The notes under the pieces are model-generated. The model had not been told where the DNA came from. It saw nothing but the letters and a program-made list of their open reading frames with translations, and did no database searches. From Tricholoma matsutake (taxonomy: Eukaryota > Basidiomycota > Agaricomycetes > Agaricales > Tricholomataceae): DNA of 64,000 nt. The position numbers and the translations under genes are program-made. Below, piece by piece: positions 1-10,714 of the stretch. The stretch is from contig AP026546.1 in assembly GCA_026075535.2 (NCBI GenBank), positions 2,294,001 to 2,358,000 on the forward strand. The letters run 5' to 3'. Position 1 is the stretch's first letter, and the number at the start of each line of letters is the position of its first letter.

Positions 1-235
1 AGTCACTTTCAAACATTAGGCCCTTGGGCAGACTGGAGACTTTACTTGAGTCATTCACAAACATTAGGCCCTTCGGCAGACTTGAGACTTTACTCGAGAT
101 ATAACTCGAGTCACTTACAAACATTAGGCCCTTGGGCATCTTCCAGTCACTCAAAAACATTAGGCCCTTGGGCAGACTTGAAAAGTAGCTTGAGCCAGAG
201 AAATTACTTACAAATGTCAGGTCCTTGGATAGTAT
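1..235. repeat. Degenerate direct repeats, about 36-60 bp unit
   Basis: Four to five imperfect copies share the core ACATTAGGCCCTTGGGCA, near positions 12, 61, 119 and 157, with a weaker copy near 212. Spacer sequences resemble GACTTGAGACTTTACTCG. The array sits just before the recognisable start of the left Helitron protein and could be its 5' subterminal repeats or flanking sequence. The reading frame of the Helitron happens to stay open through most of it, but the translated repeats match nothing I know. The true 5' end of the Helitron cannot be placed. Confidence 0.7.
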
Positions 236-480
236 CAGCATTTGACTCTCATGCATTGCAATACACAGATCCGCATTTACTTTGGCTCCAAGCATTTTTC
301 TGCAACAGCGCCAAAGCCCTTTGCCTTTGCATATCCATTTTAATATCTCTATATGAAACATACTTGTGCCACATGCTACAATCTCTGATTGACCATGCTG
401 TGCTGGTATATATTCATACTGCATCCAGTCATCTGTCTTATCTTTGCTCCAAGCTTGCCATTCAACTTGTTTGAAGATTT

Positions 481-1740
481 ATGCTGAAACACGACTTGAA
501 AAGTCTACAACAATCTATCAAACTAAAGGCATCCTATAGTGATTGTGTCTTATTGATGTGGTATTGCTATCCCTTGCACTGTGCCACATTGTATCTTGTA
601 TCATGTAGTGCTTATCAGGGTTTTGCAATTGCTTCGGAATCTTGGTATACTGTGTATGCATGGTATGATTTTGAGATGCTTATATCAAATAGAATACATC
701 GCGATGGCGATAAAGCATTTAAAATATTTGTTTTATCTTGGCTTAAGGATTCAATTAGCTCAATAACGCACTGGTATCATTGGGATCCTTCTTTAAAGCA
801 ATCTCAATCCACCAACTCACATATTGGTGGTGGTGTCACTGAAAAGTCCATTCTCACTTACAATTTACTCAAGTCATATGTTTTGGGTTCACCCTCATCC
901 TGTTCTGACAATGCAAGATTTAAATACATTTCACATATTTCCTATCAAGAGGCCACAAGTATTGTGAAAAATAACACAACATATTTAATGTGTTGCATAC
1001 CACTGGAAGGCATTGCACACTATCTAACTTTAGGTCAAGCAGAAGCCATTGCTAAAATTCATGGTGTCTTTGTACCACATTGTGCACCATTATCCATTGT
1101 GGTTGACTCACTTGTAAAACACCGGTGTTCGATGTTATGCTATGATAATGTATTCATGTTCAAACCAGCTTCTACACAGAAAAAGAATTTAAAAGCTCAA
1201 GTTGATACTAAAAAATATGATATTTCCAGATCGAAAAGAAAACAATCACATGTCTTTAAGCAAAAACGCAGTGCGGAAAATAAAAAGGCTTATATTTGCA
1301 CACAAGAAAATAAAGATATGTTTCCGCCCACTGCTCCTGACAAGAGCTTACTACATAAAATAATCAACGGTTTTTGTAAGGATACACACCCTTCCAAATT
1401 CCAAGAGGCTGGATGTGCTGTATGTGGTCTGTTGAACCTGTTGAACAATCTACTTGCAATGAATACAGTAACATGTAGTCTAGATCCCTTAAAAACTGGA
1501 TTGGCTTGTCATGAACATAAGACAGATGGAGATGAGCAATCTTTCACAGATCCTGTCATCGATCCTGAGTGTCAAAGCATGTGCAAAAGCTGTTACAAAT
1601 ACTTGGATAAAAAACAGATGCCACCCATGGCTCTTGCCAATGGTCTATGGCTCGGAAAGGTGCCTAAAGAGCTTTCAGGTCTAACTTTTGTTGAAAAACT
1701 TCTCATTTCAAAAGTGCGACATAATCGATGTATCATCTGA
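481..1740 (+). pseudogene. Helitron protein N-terminal region (left copy)
   Basis: This is the N-terminal, pre-Rep part of the Helitron protein. It aligns along its length with the right-hand copy (61890-63044, minus), for example at the segment around HYLTLGQAEAIAKIHG and at the Cys-rich segment with CAVCG and the CSLDPLK motif. CxxC-like pairs (CAVC, CKSC) near residues 315 and 380 suggest a metal-binding module of the type seen before the DUF6570-like segment in fungal Helitrons. The upstream piece 250-474 also resembles the right copy weakly and is separated only by a TGA at 472. The stop at 1738 is TGA where the right copy has CGA (Arg), so it is a lesion and not the natural end. Confidence 0.75.
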
Positions 1741-1761
1741 GTAGCTTCCAGGCGCTATAAG

Positions 1762-4041
1762 ATGAGAGCAAATGCCATTAGTTTTCAGAACCCTATACCT
1801 AAAATATATGAAACTTTGCCACCACCTTTAGAAGAATTAGATCAGGTGTTGGCATGCATGTTTACAGGCCCATGTCAGCCAACTAAGAAAGATATTGAGA
1901 GAACACCTTTGCTTGTTAGATGCAATGATGTTGGAAATGCATTACATTGGCTTAAGCTAAATCATGCAGACTATCGAGATATAGAAATATCTAAAGCCAA
2001 TCTGGAGCAATATCCTTTAAAAGATACACCGGTAGTTATTGATTTTCGAGAGTCTATTGTTAATCGTGACAAAGAGGCAATGAGTATACATGATAATGAG
2101 GAAGAAGAGGGGGTTGAAACAGGCAATTGCGGTTTTGTGGTTCATGGTATTACCGGCAAAGAATTTACTGACTTAAGTCTGGAGACTCTTAAGGCCAGAG
2201 CTATGGAACACTTAATGAGCAATGGTAAAATCATGTTTGTTGGTCATGCCTCTCAACCAGAATCCATTTACAATAATCCACAGTTGTTTCCATCAATGAT
2301 GCCTTGGCTGTTTCCATATGGAATAGGTGGTATAGGAAATAGTGATCATATTGGCAAATTATCCAGCCTTGCACACAAGAAGCATTTACTTATGTATCAT
2401 GACAAGCATTTTCAAATGGACCCTGCATTTGCCTTGATAGCATTAAATCACAAACAAATCAAAGATTCTTCAATAGGCAGTTATCTGACTGCCGAGAAGC
2501 CATATTTCAAAGAAATCACAGATAGATTGCTTGGTATTGATTTAAGTGTTTTATCTGATATCAGTCAGCATCTAGGTCAAGGTATTCGAGTAAAACCAGA
2601 GACAGAGGCAGAAAAAAATTGCTACAGACTTATGAAAGATCTTGATATTGTTGGAGGTCATGTTAAGGGTTCCCTTGCAGGCAAAAAACATATGCGTAAT
2701 GAAATATGGTCCTTGATATCACATCTTGGAGCACCTTCTTGGTTTATTACTTTATCTCCTGCTGATAGCAAACATCCCATTTGTCTGTACTTTGCTGATA
2801 CAAAAGATGAATTTAAACCTGAGATATGATTACCTGATGAGGCATCTAGACTAGTGGCTAATAATCCTGCTGCAGCAGCTCGATTTTTTGACTTTATGTG
2901 TTGTGCATTCATAAAAAATGTGCTGGGTGTAGGATCAAAACATCGTGGACTGTTTGGAAAAACTTCTGGGTATTATGGAAGAGTGGAACAACAAGGCAGG
3001 TTAACATTGCATCTGCATCTTCTTGTTTGGGTAAAAAATTCATTGTCACCACAAGATATTCGTAGCAGAATCGTAGACAGAACTTCTGATTTCCAAGAAC
3101 AAATGGTACAGTACTTGGAATCAGTTTGTAAAGGTGAATTCTTTAATGGTAACCTTGATGACATTAGTCAGAATGTAGCAGACAAAAAAAAGAGTAATGT
3201 CAATTACACTGATCCTACAAAAACCATGCCAGAACCATTACCCCCTCAATGTAAAAATAAAGAACATGAAAATTGTAAAGATTGCCTAGCTGTAACCAGC
3301 TGGTGGTTGAAATTCACAAGAACTGTAGATGATCTTCTATTGCAGTCCAATGTTCATAAGTGTAGGATGTCAACAAAGGATAAAGATGGAAATGATGTTA
3401 GAAAAGGTTGCCTCAATAAAAAAGGTTGTTGTAAAGCCCGATTTCCACGTGAAGTGGTTAACCATACAATGGTGGATCCATTGACTGGTGCATTATGAAT
3501 TAAAAAGGGTGAATCCTGGCTAAACACCTTCACACCTGCTGTAACATATATATTCAGATGCAATACTGATACAACTAGTTTGCTATCAGGTACTGCAGTA
3601 AAGGCAATAGTTGCATATATTTCAGACTATGTGACCAAGCCTGGTTTATCAACATATTCGATGTTTGATATGATTCGACGTATTTTTGACAGGTCATCAG
3701 AAACAATTGTTGCTGGCAACTCAAATAGAAAGAATACTGCAAAGTCTTTAATAACGCAAATGGTAAATGCTTTGACCAGTAAGATGGAATTTGGAAGCCC
3801 AATGGCTTGTCTGTATTTGCTATGTAATCCAGATCATTACACCGGATTTAAGTTTGTCAATTTCTATTGGAAAAACTTTGTACATGAAGTTCAAAGTTCT
3901 TGGAATTCTGCTACTGATAAGCCAACCAAAGTTGTTCTCAATAACAATATGGGTAAAATAGTTGGTTTATCAAATGTGCAAGATTATATGCATCGACCCA
4001 AATTATATGACAATTTAAGCTTATATGATTGGATCCAATGA
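1762..4041 (+). pseudogene. Helitron Rep nuclease domain (left copy)
   Basis: Continues the frame of the upstream segment. It opens with the DUF6570-like stretch (FQNPIPKIYETLPPPLEELD), then the Helitron_like_N region (PQLFPSMMPWLFPYGIGG; PSWFITLSPADSKHPICLYF). The Rep metal-binding motif is visible as RLTLHLHLLVW near 3000, giving the His-x-His pair, and the catalytic tyrosine motif as YISDYVTK near 3620. These residues nick and join DNA in rolling-circle transposition. In-frame TGA codons at 2827, 3496 and 4039 break the protein. The first aligns with Arg in the right copy, while the second replaces Met and looks like a local rearrangement. All key Rep residues are still encoded. Confidence 0.87.
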
Positions 4042-6393
4042 GTTCAAAAGAAAAAACAATCTAAAGTCCAGCAAGCGGAGTTTGATGAAAAAGAGCAAGA
4101 CAAATGTGATCATGATACAATTGACAGTGATGATACTGATGATGAATTTGACCTATTGCAAAATGATCCTTCATTACATCGCGGAGGTGGAAAATCAAAT
4201 AATGAATTGGACAATGAATTAAATGTATTGGATAATGAAGATGCAGATGAATTATATGAAGATGTAGGACAAGAATATGATTTATTGTCATCACATCCTC
4301 AGTATAAAACACATTATGCTCAACAGGTAGATGATGAAAGTATTGTTCCAAATTTTATTGGAGGTACTTTACCAAGATGTGATCAAGGCAATCATGAATA
4401 TTATTGTTTGACAATGCTTACATTATTTAAGCCATGGTGAATTGGAACTGATTTAAAATCTGTTCATGAAACATGGGATGAAACATTTGTAAAGCATGAT
4501 TTTACTGTCAGAGATAATCAATTGATGAAAAACTTCAATTTAAGATACGAATGTAATGATGCAAGAGATGATTATTATGCTAAGTTGAAAACAAAAGAAA
4601 ATAAAGATGGGATTTTTCCATTGTGGGCTACAGACAATGTTCTTAAAGATCTCGATCAGAATATATTAGACTACAATGATAATAATAATGATGAAGTTGA
4701 TGAAATGGATGAAAATCTTTATCTCGAGCCAACGTTTGCACATATTCAAAAGTTGGAAGAGATGAATACAATTGAAAATATTGTACAAAATGCAGGATGG
4801 TTAGATAAATGTCCTGATGCTATTGAGCATATTAATCCACAAGGCTTCAGTCCTGAAATTGAACTTCCAGGTAGTAAATGGAGTACATTAATAAAGACAG
4901 CAAGGGATGCAGTCTTAGCACTCAGAGGACAACATCTTCTTGTCAATGAAAAAGGTGAACCATTGGAAGCACACAATTTTAACAATGTTGTTGTTCAAGA
5001 TATTAGTTATTTACAAAAAAACTTTAAGGCTGAACAACAAGAAAAGCAAAAAATAATTGATGATACTGTTATTGAATATATGTTAAACAATGATCAGGAG
5101 CGTGCTTTCAGAATTGTAGCTAATCATGCCACAATGGCAAAGCCAAGTCAGCTAAAGATGTACTTGGGTGGCATGGGTGGTACTGGAAAATCACAAGTTA
5201 TTAAAGCGTTAACAGCCTTCTTTGAAAAATGAAATGAATCACATCGTATTATGATACTGGCTCCTACTGGCACTGCTGCTGCTCTGTTAAATGGTTCTAC
5301 TTATCATTCTGTTCTTGGAATAAGAATGTCTAATAATCAACAACATGAACTGGGTGGAAATGAACATTCAATGATGGCACTTGTCAAAGCACAACTTGAT
5401 GGTGTGGACTACATCTTTTTAGATGAAGTCTCAATGCTCACATGTCATGATTTGTATAGAATAAGTGCACAAATTGCAAAAGCAAGGAATACAACGGATA
5501 CTCCATTTGGAGGTATCAACATGATTTTTGCTGGGGACTTTGCACAGTTACCTCCAGTTGGAGGTAATAGTTTGTATGCTGGTAGTGTTGGAACATCAGT
5601 GAATGCATCACAAACAGCAAGAGGACAACAATCAGCTATTGGAAAAGCATTATGGCATCAAGTTACAACTGTTGTAATCTTACGACAAAACATGCGACAA
5701 AAAACCCAAACACCTAATGATACTAAGTTACAAACAGCACTAGAGAACATGTGATATGCTGCTTGTACTCCACAAGACATATCCTTTCTGAGATCAAGAA
5801 TAGCTGGCCAAGGTTCCAAGCAACCAAAGTTGGCAGATAAAAAATATCGTAATGTATCAATTATCACAGGACTAAATGTTCAAAAAGATAAAATTAACCA
5901 ATTAGGATCAGAGCAGTTCGCAGCAGAAACAGGTCAAACATTAACTTCATTTTATTTGGTGGATCACTTTGGACAAGAGGACGATCCAGCTAAAGGAAAA
6001 AAGCATATGCATAAAAAATGAACTTTGAATAATGGAGAAATTCCACCAAAACTTCAGAATATTCAATGGGATTTGAGACACTCTGCTTCAGATCATGTGC
6101 CAGGTAAATTGTCATTATGTATTGGCATGCCTGTAATGATTCAACGCAATGAAGCTACTGAATTGTGCATTACTAAAGGACAAGAGGGCCATATAGTTGG
6201 ATGGCAAGCAGCTATTGGCCCTTAAGGGCAGAAGATAATTGATACTTTGTTTGTTAAGCTCAATAATCCTGCAAAGTCCATACAATTAGAAGGCTTGCCA
6301 GAGAATGTAGTACCTTTGACAAGGTTGTCAAGTCCTATAGTATGTGTGACTCCTAGTGATGTTGCCTTGAAAGTTACCTGATCACAAATTCCT
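4042..6393 (+). pseudogene. Helitron PIF1-like helicase domain (left copy)
   Basis: After an acidic, Asp/Glu-rich linker (about 4060-4780) the superfamily 1 helicase begins. Walker A is GGMGGTGKSQ near 5170; motif Ia is LAPTGTAAAL near 5255; Walker B is FLDEVSM near 5420; motif III is AGDFAQLPPVGG near 5535; and motif IV is LRQNMRQ near 5680. This enzyme would unwind the DNA strand during transposition. TGA interrupts at 4438, 5230, 5752, 6019 and 6379, and TAA at 6223. The right copy has Arg at the aligned positions of 4438, 6019 and 6379 and Cys (a possible CGC to TGC product) at 5230. The stop at 5752 is shared by both copies, at a position that is normally Arg in the family. Confidence 0.88.
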
Positions 6394-7806
6394 GTGCTTC
6401 CTAACTTTGCAATGACTGATTATGCATCACAAGGCAAAACAAGAAAGATTAATGTTGTCGATCTTAATAGCTGTAGAAGTCATATGGCATATTATACTGC
6501 ATTGTCAAGAAGTGCAACTTGTGAAGGCACTGTTATAATTCAAGGATTTGATGACTGTAAGATAACATGTGGTGCTTCTGGATATCTTAGACAAGAATTC
6601 AGAGAATTGGAAATTCTTGATGATATCACAAAGTTATCATATGAGGATTTATTACCAAAGCACATTGATGGTAACTTGTGCAATGCATTAGTGCGTCAAT
6701 TTCAGACATACAAAGGGACAACATACATCCCACCAAATGTTCCAAGTCAGCTTAAATGGACTTCATCAAATCCTATGGATCTTCTTCCTGTTATAACAGA
6801 TACTCCATGGCAAATTATTGATAAGAAAGATCAATCAAATAAAGGAAAAGATAATAGTATACAGATATCACCCAAAGTGCCTGACACTCATAATTTTATT
6901 ATTGCCAAAGGGACTATTACAAACAGCAACAGTAAAAAACACAAGTTGGCTGAAGATGATGATGAAACTGCATTAAAAAAGAAAAAACTTAAAGTCTCCT
7001 CCTCATCAGATGATATGCAAACATCACCAGTTGGGCTATCATGGGATTCAAAAGACTGGAGCTGTGCATATGATGCAATCTTTACAATACTTCATGATAT
7101 ATGGATTCAAAATCCAAACAAATGGTTTAGAATACTTAGTTTGGTTAGCAAACCTCTTGAAATGCTTGTAGTTGGATTTAAAGAAACTGCAAGAGCTAAA
7201 ACATCACTGAAAAAATCAAGGAATAAGGTTAGAAACATGCTTCATAATGAAAGTCAAGAAATGTTTCCTAAAGGTGCCACTGGTACTAGTATCATAGATC
7301 TGGCAAGTAAACTTGTAAATGGTACAGAAAGATTTTCCTATGCCAAGATTCAATGTGCAGTCTGCAATGCTGAAATGCCAACAAATCAACCAGACAATTT
7401 GATGTATATTCATGCAAGAGCCAAAAGTGTTAATGAATGGTTTAAATCATGGCAGGAGGAATCTATAATATGTAATGGCTGTAACTCTCAGCAAACATTA
7501 AACCGTGGGTTGATATTTCCACCTGAGATTCTGGTCTTTAGTCTTGAGTCAAACAATATTGCCATTAGCAAAACTGTTAAAGTTAATGGAAGCACCACAT
7601 CCTCTATTCCACTAAGGGGTATTGTTTATCTTGCTGACTTTCATTTTACATTGAGAATAATTTCTAACAAAGATGTGTGGTTCCATGATGGTATGGTAAC
7701 AAAAACAAAATGCAGAAAAGAGGGTCACATTACTGACTTTGATGAGAAAAAATTCAGATATTGCAATAATGCACCAGCTGTACTGGCAATATACGCGAAG
7801 AAATAA
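6394..7806 (+). pseudogene. Helicase end plus USP-like C-terminal domain (left copy)
   Basis: Residues 1-60 hold the last helicase motifs (ASQGKT and YYTALSRS). A linker of about 130 residues follows. From about residue 210 there is a separate domain with WSCAYDAIFTILHDIW, a CAVC / CNGC pair of Cys knuckles, and near the end FHFTLRIIS followed by VWFHDGM. The order Cys-box, zinc ribbon, His-box matches the layout of ubiquitin-specific proteases, so a deubiquitinase-like fold is my inference, not a demonstrated activity. The same three elements are kept in the right copy. The natural stop is TAA at 7804. This segment has no internal stop and could alone be translated if it had its own start. 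Confidence 0.78.
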
Positions 7807-7814
7807 AAAAATTC

Positions 7815-7860
7815 TAACATAAGAACTCGTATATGCCAGTAATTGGCCTCTACCCCCAAG
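7815..7860 (+). other. Helitron 3' terminus with hairpin
   Basis: Sequence AACTCGTATAT, then a small stem GCCA-loop-TGGC, then CTCTACCCCCAAG, ending before T7861. The same arrangement closes the elements ending at 10120 (+), 52249 (-) and 55581 (-). A subterminal hairpin is the usual termination signal of Helitrons. The last bases CAAG differ from the classical CTRR ending. Confidence 0.75.
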
Positions 7861-7867
7861 TGAAAGT

Positions 7868-10120
7868 CTTGTATCTCACTCATTTCTTGTCCGATTAGGT
7901 TCATTTAACTACAGATGGGAAAGTACATCATTGGCCAGTCATCGGGAGAGTACTTGGCATTGTTTGGTATTGTTGTCATGGCTAAATATAGTATCTCCTT
8001 CAGTTTTCATCCAATTTGCACGATTTAACTTGCAAATGAAAAGTATGCTGTTGGTCTATCATTGGGAAATATTTACAAGTATTTGGGATTGTTTGTTTAT
8101 AGATCAAAAAGATCAAAATAACTATATCAGAGCCAGTTTTTACTCAATTGAGTTTATTTAACTTGTGGAAGGGTATGTAACTTGGACACTTTACCCTGTG
8201 CTGACAAAAGTTGTTTATATTTGTTTGTTAGATTATCAAAATACTATATCTTGCTCAATTCTTGGCTGATTTCTTTTATTTAACTTGGAATGAGAAGATA
8301 CATTATTAGCCGATCATTGGGAGGGTATTTGGCATTGTTTGGCACTGTTGTTATGGCTAAATATAGTATGTTCTTCAGTTTTCCTCCATTTTGGATGATC
8401 TAACTTGCAAGATAAAAAGTATACTGTTGGTCTATTATTAAAAGATACTTACAAATATTTGGCATTATTTGTTTATATATCAAAAAATCAAAAAGATGAT
8501 GTCAGAGCTGGTTTTAACTCAATTGAGTTTATTTAACTTGTAGAAGGGTGTAGCTTGGGCACTTTACACTGACAAAGGTTGTTTATCTTTAATTGTTAAA
8601 TCATCAAAATACTGTATCTTGCCCATTTCTTGGCTGATTTGTTTTATTTAACTTGGAATAAGAAGATACACCATTGGCCCATCATTGGCCAATCATCAGA
8701 AGAGTATTTGGTATTGTTTGACATTGTTGTCATGCCTAAATATAGTATCTCTTTTAGTTTTCATCCATTTTGGATGATTTAAGAAAAAGATACTGTTCGT
8801 CTATCCTTAAAGGATATTTGCTATTATTTGTTAATATATCAAGCAGATCAAAAAGACTATATCAGAGCCAGTTCTAATTCAATTGAGATTGACTTGTAGA
8901 AGGGTATGTAGCTTGGGCATTTTATATTGACAAAATTGTTTATCTTTATTTGTTAAATTATCAAAATGCTGTATCTTGGTCAATTCTTGGCCAATTTGTT
9001 TTATTTAACTTGGAATAAGAAGATACATTATTGGCCCATTCATTGAGATCATACATGGTATTGTTTGGCATTGTTTGTGGTATCTCAGTTAGTTCTTCTT
9101 TAATCCAACTGATTTAACCTGCAAATCAAATATATACTGTTTGTACATTATCTGAATCAGGTGTGTTAACAAAAGTTGTTTATATTTGTTATTAAATCAT
9201 CAAAAATGCTGTATCTCACTCAATTCTTGTCCCATTTGTTTTATTTAACTTGAAATAAAAAGATATATTGTTGACCCCATTATTGAAATCTCATTTGGAA
9301 TTATTTGGCCTTGTTTGTATGGTTTCAATTTATTATTTCAGTCAGTCCTTATATAAACAATGCTGTATACTATTAGACCATCATTGTTAAGTGCTGAACT
9401 TGAGGGTGGAAATCTGTCAGACTCATATTGGATGGTGTATCAGAGAGGACTTGGCTTCAACTTATAAGAAATTGTGCCCTTCACCTTGTCAGTGTCTAAT
9501 TTCAAGACAAAGGTAAATGTAAGAATATCAGAGTTCAAGAGGAAGTCTGAGACAGGAGAGGAGACTAGAGATTGAGATGGGTAAACTTGGTTGCTTTATG
9601 AACCAAAGAATACACACAGAAGTAAATAGGTTAAATACTAAAGAGCAGAGTTAGGTCAGAGACCAGTGGAGAACAGAGTAGTGGAGGTATCATAGGAATG
9701 GAAACTATATCTAAAATACTAATGCTATGCCAATCATTACTGGGTGACCTTGGTGGGAAAAAAATCCACATTGCTGAAACAGAATCAAGAGATATTATTA
9801 TTATTTGTTATTAATGAAAATAAACTATATCTTCCTTAATGTTTAACTTGTAATAGAACAGATTATCATTGATGCATCATTAACATAATGGTTTCCACTA
9901 TTTGGTATTATTTATTAGGGCTAAATATAAAGTTTATATCCTGTATTTTATGTTTTATATATCATTCTGATCAGCTTCTTGAGCTGATTTTTTATTTTTT
10001 ATTTCTTTGCATACTATTGGGTTTTTTATTACCAAATATTGTCAGGTATTTAGCATTATTTGATTATAGATCATAAGATATAAGGACTTGTACCTGCCAG
10101 AATTGGCCCTCACCCCCAAG
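7868..10120 (+). mobile_element. Non-autonomous Helitron with internal repeats
   Basis: A 2.25-kb AT-rich element with no credible gene. Its start is set by the end of homology to the inverted copy at 52249-54498, where both begin CTTGTATCTC. Its end is the Helitron hairpin and CTCACCCCCAAG at 10120. Inside are five degenerate direct repeats, starting near 7868, 8246, 8612, 8970 and 9210, each containing a TATCTYRCTCA-like block and a TTATTTAACTTG block, so the element probably grew by tandem duplication. Short open frames such as 7931-8161 only translate these repeats. It presumably relied on the Helitron protein of the neighbouring element type. The window holds no evidence of recent activity beyond the high similarity of the two copies. 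Confidence 0.82.
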
Positions 10121-10714
10121 TTTACATTCTGACTAAAAACCCTTAAACAAGGGACAGATCTAAGTCTGTCTCTCATTTACATTTGACCACCATGTCCTGT
10201 GGGAAGGTAAGCAGGAGGGGGACGAGACATACATCTCACACTCACCTCATCATAGCGAGCTTTGATCCAATCACGGTCAAAGCAATGTCGCCAAAAATTG
10301 CATCGACAATCGTCAGATGCGTGGTTTTTCCAGCAGTTTATACACCTGGCCGGGTGTGGGCATGCCTCCCCCTCTGGGGTGGCTGGTACAGGAGGGTTTG
10401 CCTTGGTGTTTCCCTTACAACACCCCACTAAGGCACAATGGTGCTCTTTGTGGTGTGGGCCAGCACAGACCAGACACTTGGTCTGCATGCTGGGGTGGGA
10501 TGGCCCCACTTCCAGCATCATTGGCATAACGGGAGCCCAGGGTTTGCCCTGGCTGCTCTAACGTATGCAACATAGTGTCCAAATTGGATGCCACATCCAA
10601 TGAGTGCCTTAGCGCATGCACCGCTGACTGAGTCAGTGATGTTAAGATAGACGGTGCACATGTCTGACATTTTCAAATCATGTACAACCCATGGGGGAAC
10701 CTGTAGCACTGTGA
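10121..10714 (-). pseudogene. LINE ORF1 3' fragment (zinc knuckles)
   Basis: Closely related to 22000-22600, the ORF1/ORF2 junction of the LINE at 20-24 kb. On the minus strand it encodes CLVCAGPHHKEHHC and CINCWKNHASDDCRC, the Cys/His zinc-knuckle cluster that binds RNA in LINE ORF1 proteins. Homology stops at about 10714, where a gypsy pol begins in the opposite orientation, and at 10121, where the Helitron end abuts. It is thus a fragment trimmed by, or serving as target of, its neighbours. Confidence 0.75.

Larger units (their letters stand above)
236..7860 (+). mobile_element. Left Helitron, autonomous type, inactivated
   Basis: A rolling-circle transposon encoding a fused Rep nuclease and PIF1-like helicase. 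One reading frame runs from at least position 46 to the TAA at 7804 with no frameshift. It is interrupted by eleven premature stops, ten TGA and one TAA (6223). Most TGA positions are Arg in the right-hand copy or in the family. The 3' end is recognisable: a short hairpin (GCCA/TGGC) followed by CTACCCCCAAG at 7860 and then a T, the same ending as three other Helitron termini in the window. The 5' boundary is unknown and may lie left of the window. The element is followed after only 7 bp by a non-autonomous Helitron. Confidence 0.88.

Noticed and set aside
1..235. CRISPR-like array
   Set aside because: Repeats are degenerate, spacers are related to each other, and the genome is eukaryotic.
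46..7806. TGA as a sense codon (code change or selenocysteine)
   Set aside because: The same sites are Arg (or Cys/His) in the other copy, Trp is normally TGG, and lesions of other kinds (TAA, frameshifts in the right copy) coexist. Decay of CGA explains it better.
7931..8161. Open frame of 76 codons, mirrored at 54205-54519
   Set aside because: It only translates the internal repeats of the non-autonomous Helitron; no known domain and no independent support.
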